In this document: positions 5,355 through 6,451 of the stretch, one piece after another
Layout: every line of letters starts with the position of its first letter
Numbering within the stretch: the stretch's first letter is position 1
Origin: JBDKGV01 sp039798005
Lineage (GTDB): Bacteria; Fibrobacterota; Fibrobacteria; UBA5070
NCBI GenBank assembly: GCA_039798005.1
Contig: JBDKGV010000200.1
Location: 1 to 6,451 of the forward strand
DNA: 6,451 nt
Direction of reading: 5' to 3'
Notes under the pieces: generated by a model
Seen by the model: the letters and a program-made list of their open reading frames with translations, nothing else
What the model was told of the DNA's origin: nothing
The model's database searches: none
Made by a program: the position numbers and the translations under genes

Positions 5355-6256
5355 GTTCCGAAGAGTCCCTTGGCAAAGGCCTTGGGGTCGAAGGGCACGA
5401 GGTCCTCGACCGCTTCGCCCACGCCCAAGAACAGGGGAGGCGCTTGGGTGACGCTGCCAAGGGCAAGCAAGGCGCCACCGCGTGCGGTGCCGTCGACCTT
5501 GGTGACGATGATGCCGGTGAGCGGTGCGGTCTCGCCGAAGAGCTTGGCTTGCTGCACGGCATTTTGTCCGGTGTTGCCGTCCAAGACCAGCCACACGTGC
5601 TGGGGGAAGGCTGCATCGTGGTTGCCGACCACGCGGATCAGCTTGGCCAGTTCCTTCATGAGGTCGGCCTTGTTTTGCAGGCGACCGGCGGTGTCCAGGA
5701 TCACGAGATCCTTGCCGCGGCTCTTGGCAGCGGCAACGGCATCGAAGGCCACGGCGGCCGGGTCCGCTCCGGCACCTTGGCGCACGCAGGGGACATCGGC
5801 GCGTCGGCACCATTCCTCGAGCTGATCCACGGCGGCGGCCCGGAAGGTGTCGCAGGCCCCGATCAGGACCGAGCGGCCTTCGGCCTGGAAGCGACGAGCC
5901 AGCTTCCCGATCGTCGTGGTCTTGCCGGCTCCGTTGACACCGACCACCACCACGACCTGAAGCCCGGGGGCGAACGTGAGCGGGCGCGGCTCGCCCAAGG
6001 ATTCCTCCACCACTTCGGAAAGCCACTGCAGCAGTTCGTCGGCACTGCCGTAGCTCTGGCCGAAGACCTTCTTGCGCAACCGCTCGACCAGCGCCTCCGA
6101 GGTTTCCACGCCCACATCGGCCCGGATCAGGCGGTCGGTGAGGTCCTCGAGGGTGGCCTCGTCGATCTTGCCCACGCCGAAAGAGCCTTTGATGCCCTTG
6201 ACCAGCTCGTCGCGGGTCTTGGCCAGTCCTTGACGGATCTTGTCAAACAGACCCAT
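5351..6256 (-). CDS. ftsY: Signal recognition particle receptor FtsY
   Basis: SRP-type GTPase of 301 residues that receives ribosome-SRP complexes at the inner membrane and hands nascent chains to the Sec translocon. Residues 1-85 are the helical N domain (MGLFDKIRQGLAKTRDELVKGI, TLEDLTDRLIRADVG). The NG GTPase motifs are all present: P-loop GVNGAGKTTT (106-115), DTFRAAA (136-142), DTAGR (188-192), TKVDGTARGG (252-261) and the closing GVGEAVEDLVPFDPKAFAKGLF, which is diagnostic for FtsY rather than Ffh. The long acidic A domain of enterobacterial FtsY is absent; membrane contact probably uses the amphipathic N-terminal helix. Its start is three bases after the stop of the upstream peptidase gene, and its stop overlaps the lipoprotein start. 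Confidence 0.97.
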   Translation of the reverse strand: MGLFDKIRQGLAKTRDELVKGIKGSFGVGKIDEATLEDLTDRLIRADVGVETSEALVERLRKKVFGQSYGSADELLQWLSEVVEESLGEPRPLTFAPGLQVVVVVGVNGAGKTTTIGKLARRFQAEGRSVLIGACDTFRAAAVDQLEEWCRRADVPCVRQGAGADPAAVAFDAVAAAKSRGKDLVILDTAGRLQNKADLMKELAKLIRVVGNHDAAFPQHVWLVLDGNTGQNAVQQAKLFGETAPLTGIIVTKVDGTARGGALLALGSVTQAPPLFLGVGEAVEDLVPFDPKAFAKGLFGT

Positions 6257-6259
6257 CGA

Positions 6260-6451
6260 TCACTTCTTCGCCGGAACGGAAAGGACCGACTTGTAGCGTG
6301 CCGGATTCTGGAGGAGCTCCAGCGCGGCCTTGACCTGGGGGTCGAACTTGAGCTGGTAGGACGTCCCGGCCTTGGTGCCGCCTGCGGCCATCAAAAGCTC
6401 GCGTGCCAGCCCTTCGCGGATGTATTCGCGGTTGCGGTCGAACTCGTGGTC
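6260..6451 (-). CDS. C-terminus of a probable S41 carboxyl-terminal processing peptidase, partial
   Basis: The last 63 residues of a gene that enters from the right edge and stops at TGA 6262-6260, three bases before ftsY. The visible part reads DHEFDRNREYIREGLARELLMAAGG and then YQLKFDPQVKAALELLQNP. An acidic helix, a small Gly-rich turn and the phrase 'DPQVKAALELL' are typical of the extreme C-terminus of CtpA-type S41 peptidases, which cleave exported proteins near their C-termini. The catalytic Ser-Lys and PDZ region lie outside the window, so the family call rests only on this tail. Confidence 0.5.
   Translation of the reverse strand, partial: DHEFDRNREYIREGLARELLMAAGGTKAGTSYQLKFDPQVKAALELLQNPARYKSVLSVPAKK

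Noticed and set aside
4539..5825. 428-codon open frame on the + strand opposite trxA, the lipoprotein and ftsY
   Set aside because: Opposes three well-recognised genes, low-complexity Ser/Ala/Arg-rich translation; a shadow frame.

Overview
The window is a GC-rich bacterial chromosome segment with two convergent gene groups. On the + strand are two genes for secreted proteins: a subtilisin-like protease with a C-terminal CUB-like domain, cut off at its 5' end by the window edge, and a large MBG-repeat surface protein. On the - strand is a tightly packed run of five genes entering from the right edge: the C-terminus of a probable S41 carboxyl-terminal processing peptidase, ftsY, a small lipoprotein, trxA and an exported thioredoxin-fold protein. 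Tandem MBG repeats ending in a FlgD-like C-terminal domain, together with CUB-bearing subtilases, are the style of the FCB superphylum, and I favour Fibrobacterota or a close relative. That is inference: no rRNA or other firm phylogenetic marker is present.

Layout: 3-1508 subtilase-CUB (+, partial); 1509-1630 spacer with a well-placed 15-codon upstream ORF whose stop overlaps the next start; 1631-3697 MBG-repeat protein (+); 3703-3723 GC hairpin and 3762-3792 intrinsic terminator for the + strand; 3793-4115 non-coding stretch holding a 111-bp inverted-repeat element with a REP-like palindromic core; 4116-4151 intrinsic terminator for the - strand operon; then, right to left in transcription order, S41 tail (6451-6260), ftsY (6256-5351), lipoprotein (5354-5001), trxA (5041-4715) and exported thioredoxin-like protein (4715-4173).

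The - strand genes are separated by 3 nt or overlap (4, 41 and 1 nt), so they are very likely one transcript with translational coupling. Its theme is envelope protein biogenesis: FtsY docks ribosome-SRP complexes at the membrane, the lipoprotein and exported thioredoxin act outside the inner membrane, trxA supplies cytoplasmic reducing power, and the S41 peptidase processes exported proteins. The two + strand genes lie in the same orientation with no terminator between them and may form an exported protease/adhesin pair.

The points most worth a second look are the inverted-repeat element between the operons, the strongly altered serine-site motif of the subtilase, the upstream ORF ahead of the MBG protein, and the conserved-looking lipoprotein between ftsY and trxA. 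I did not find a clear new defence or mobile system.
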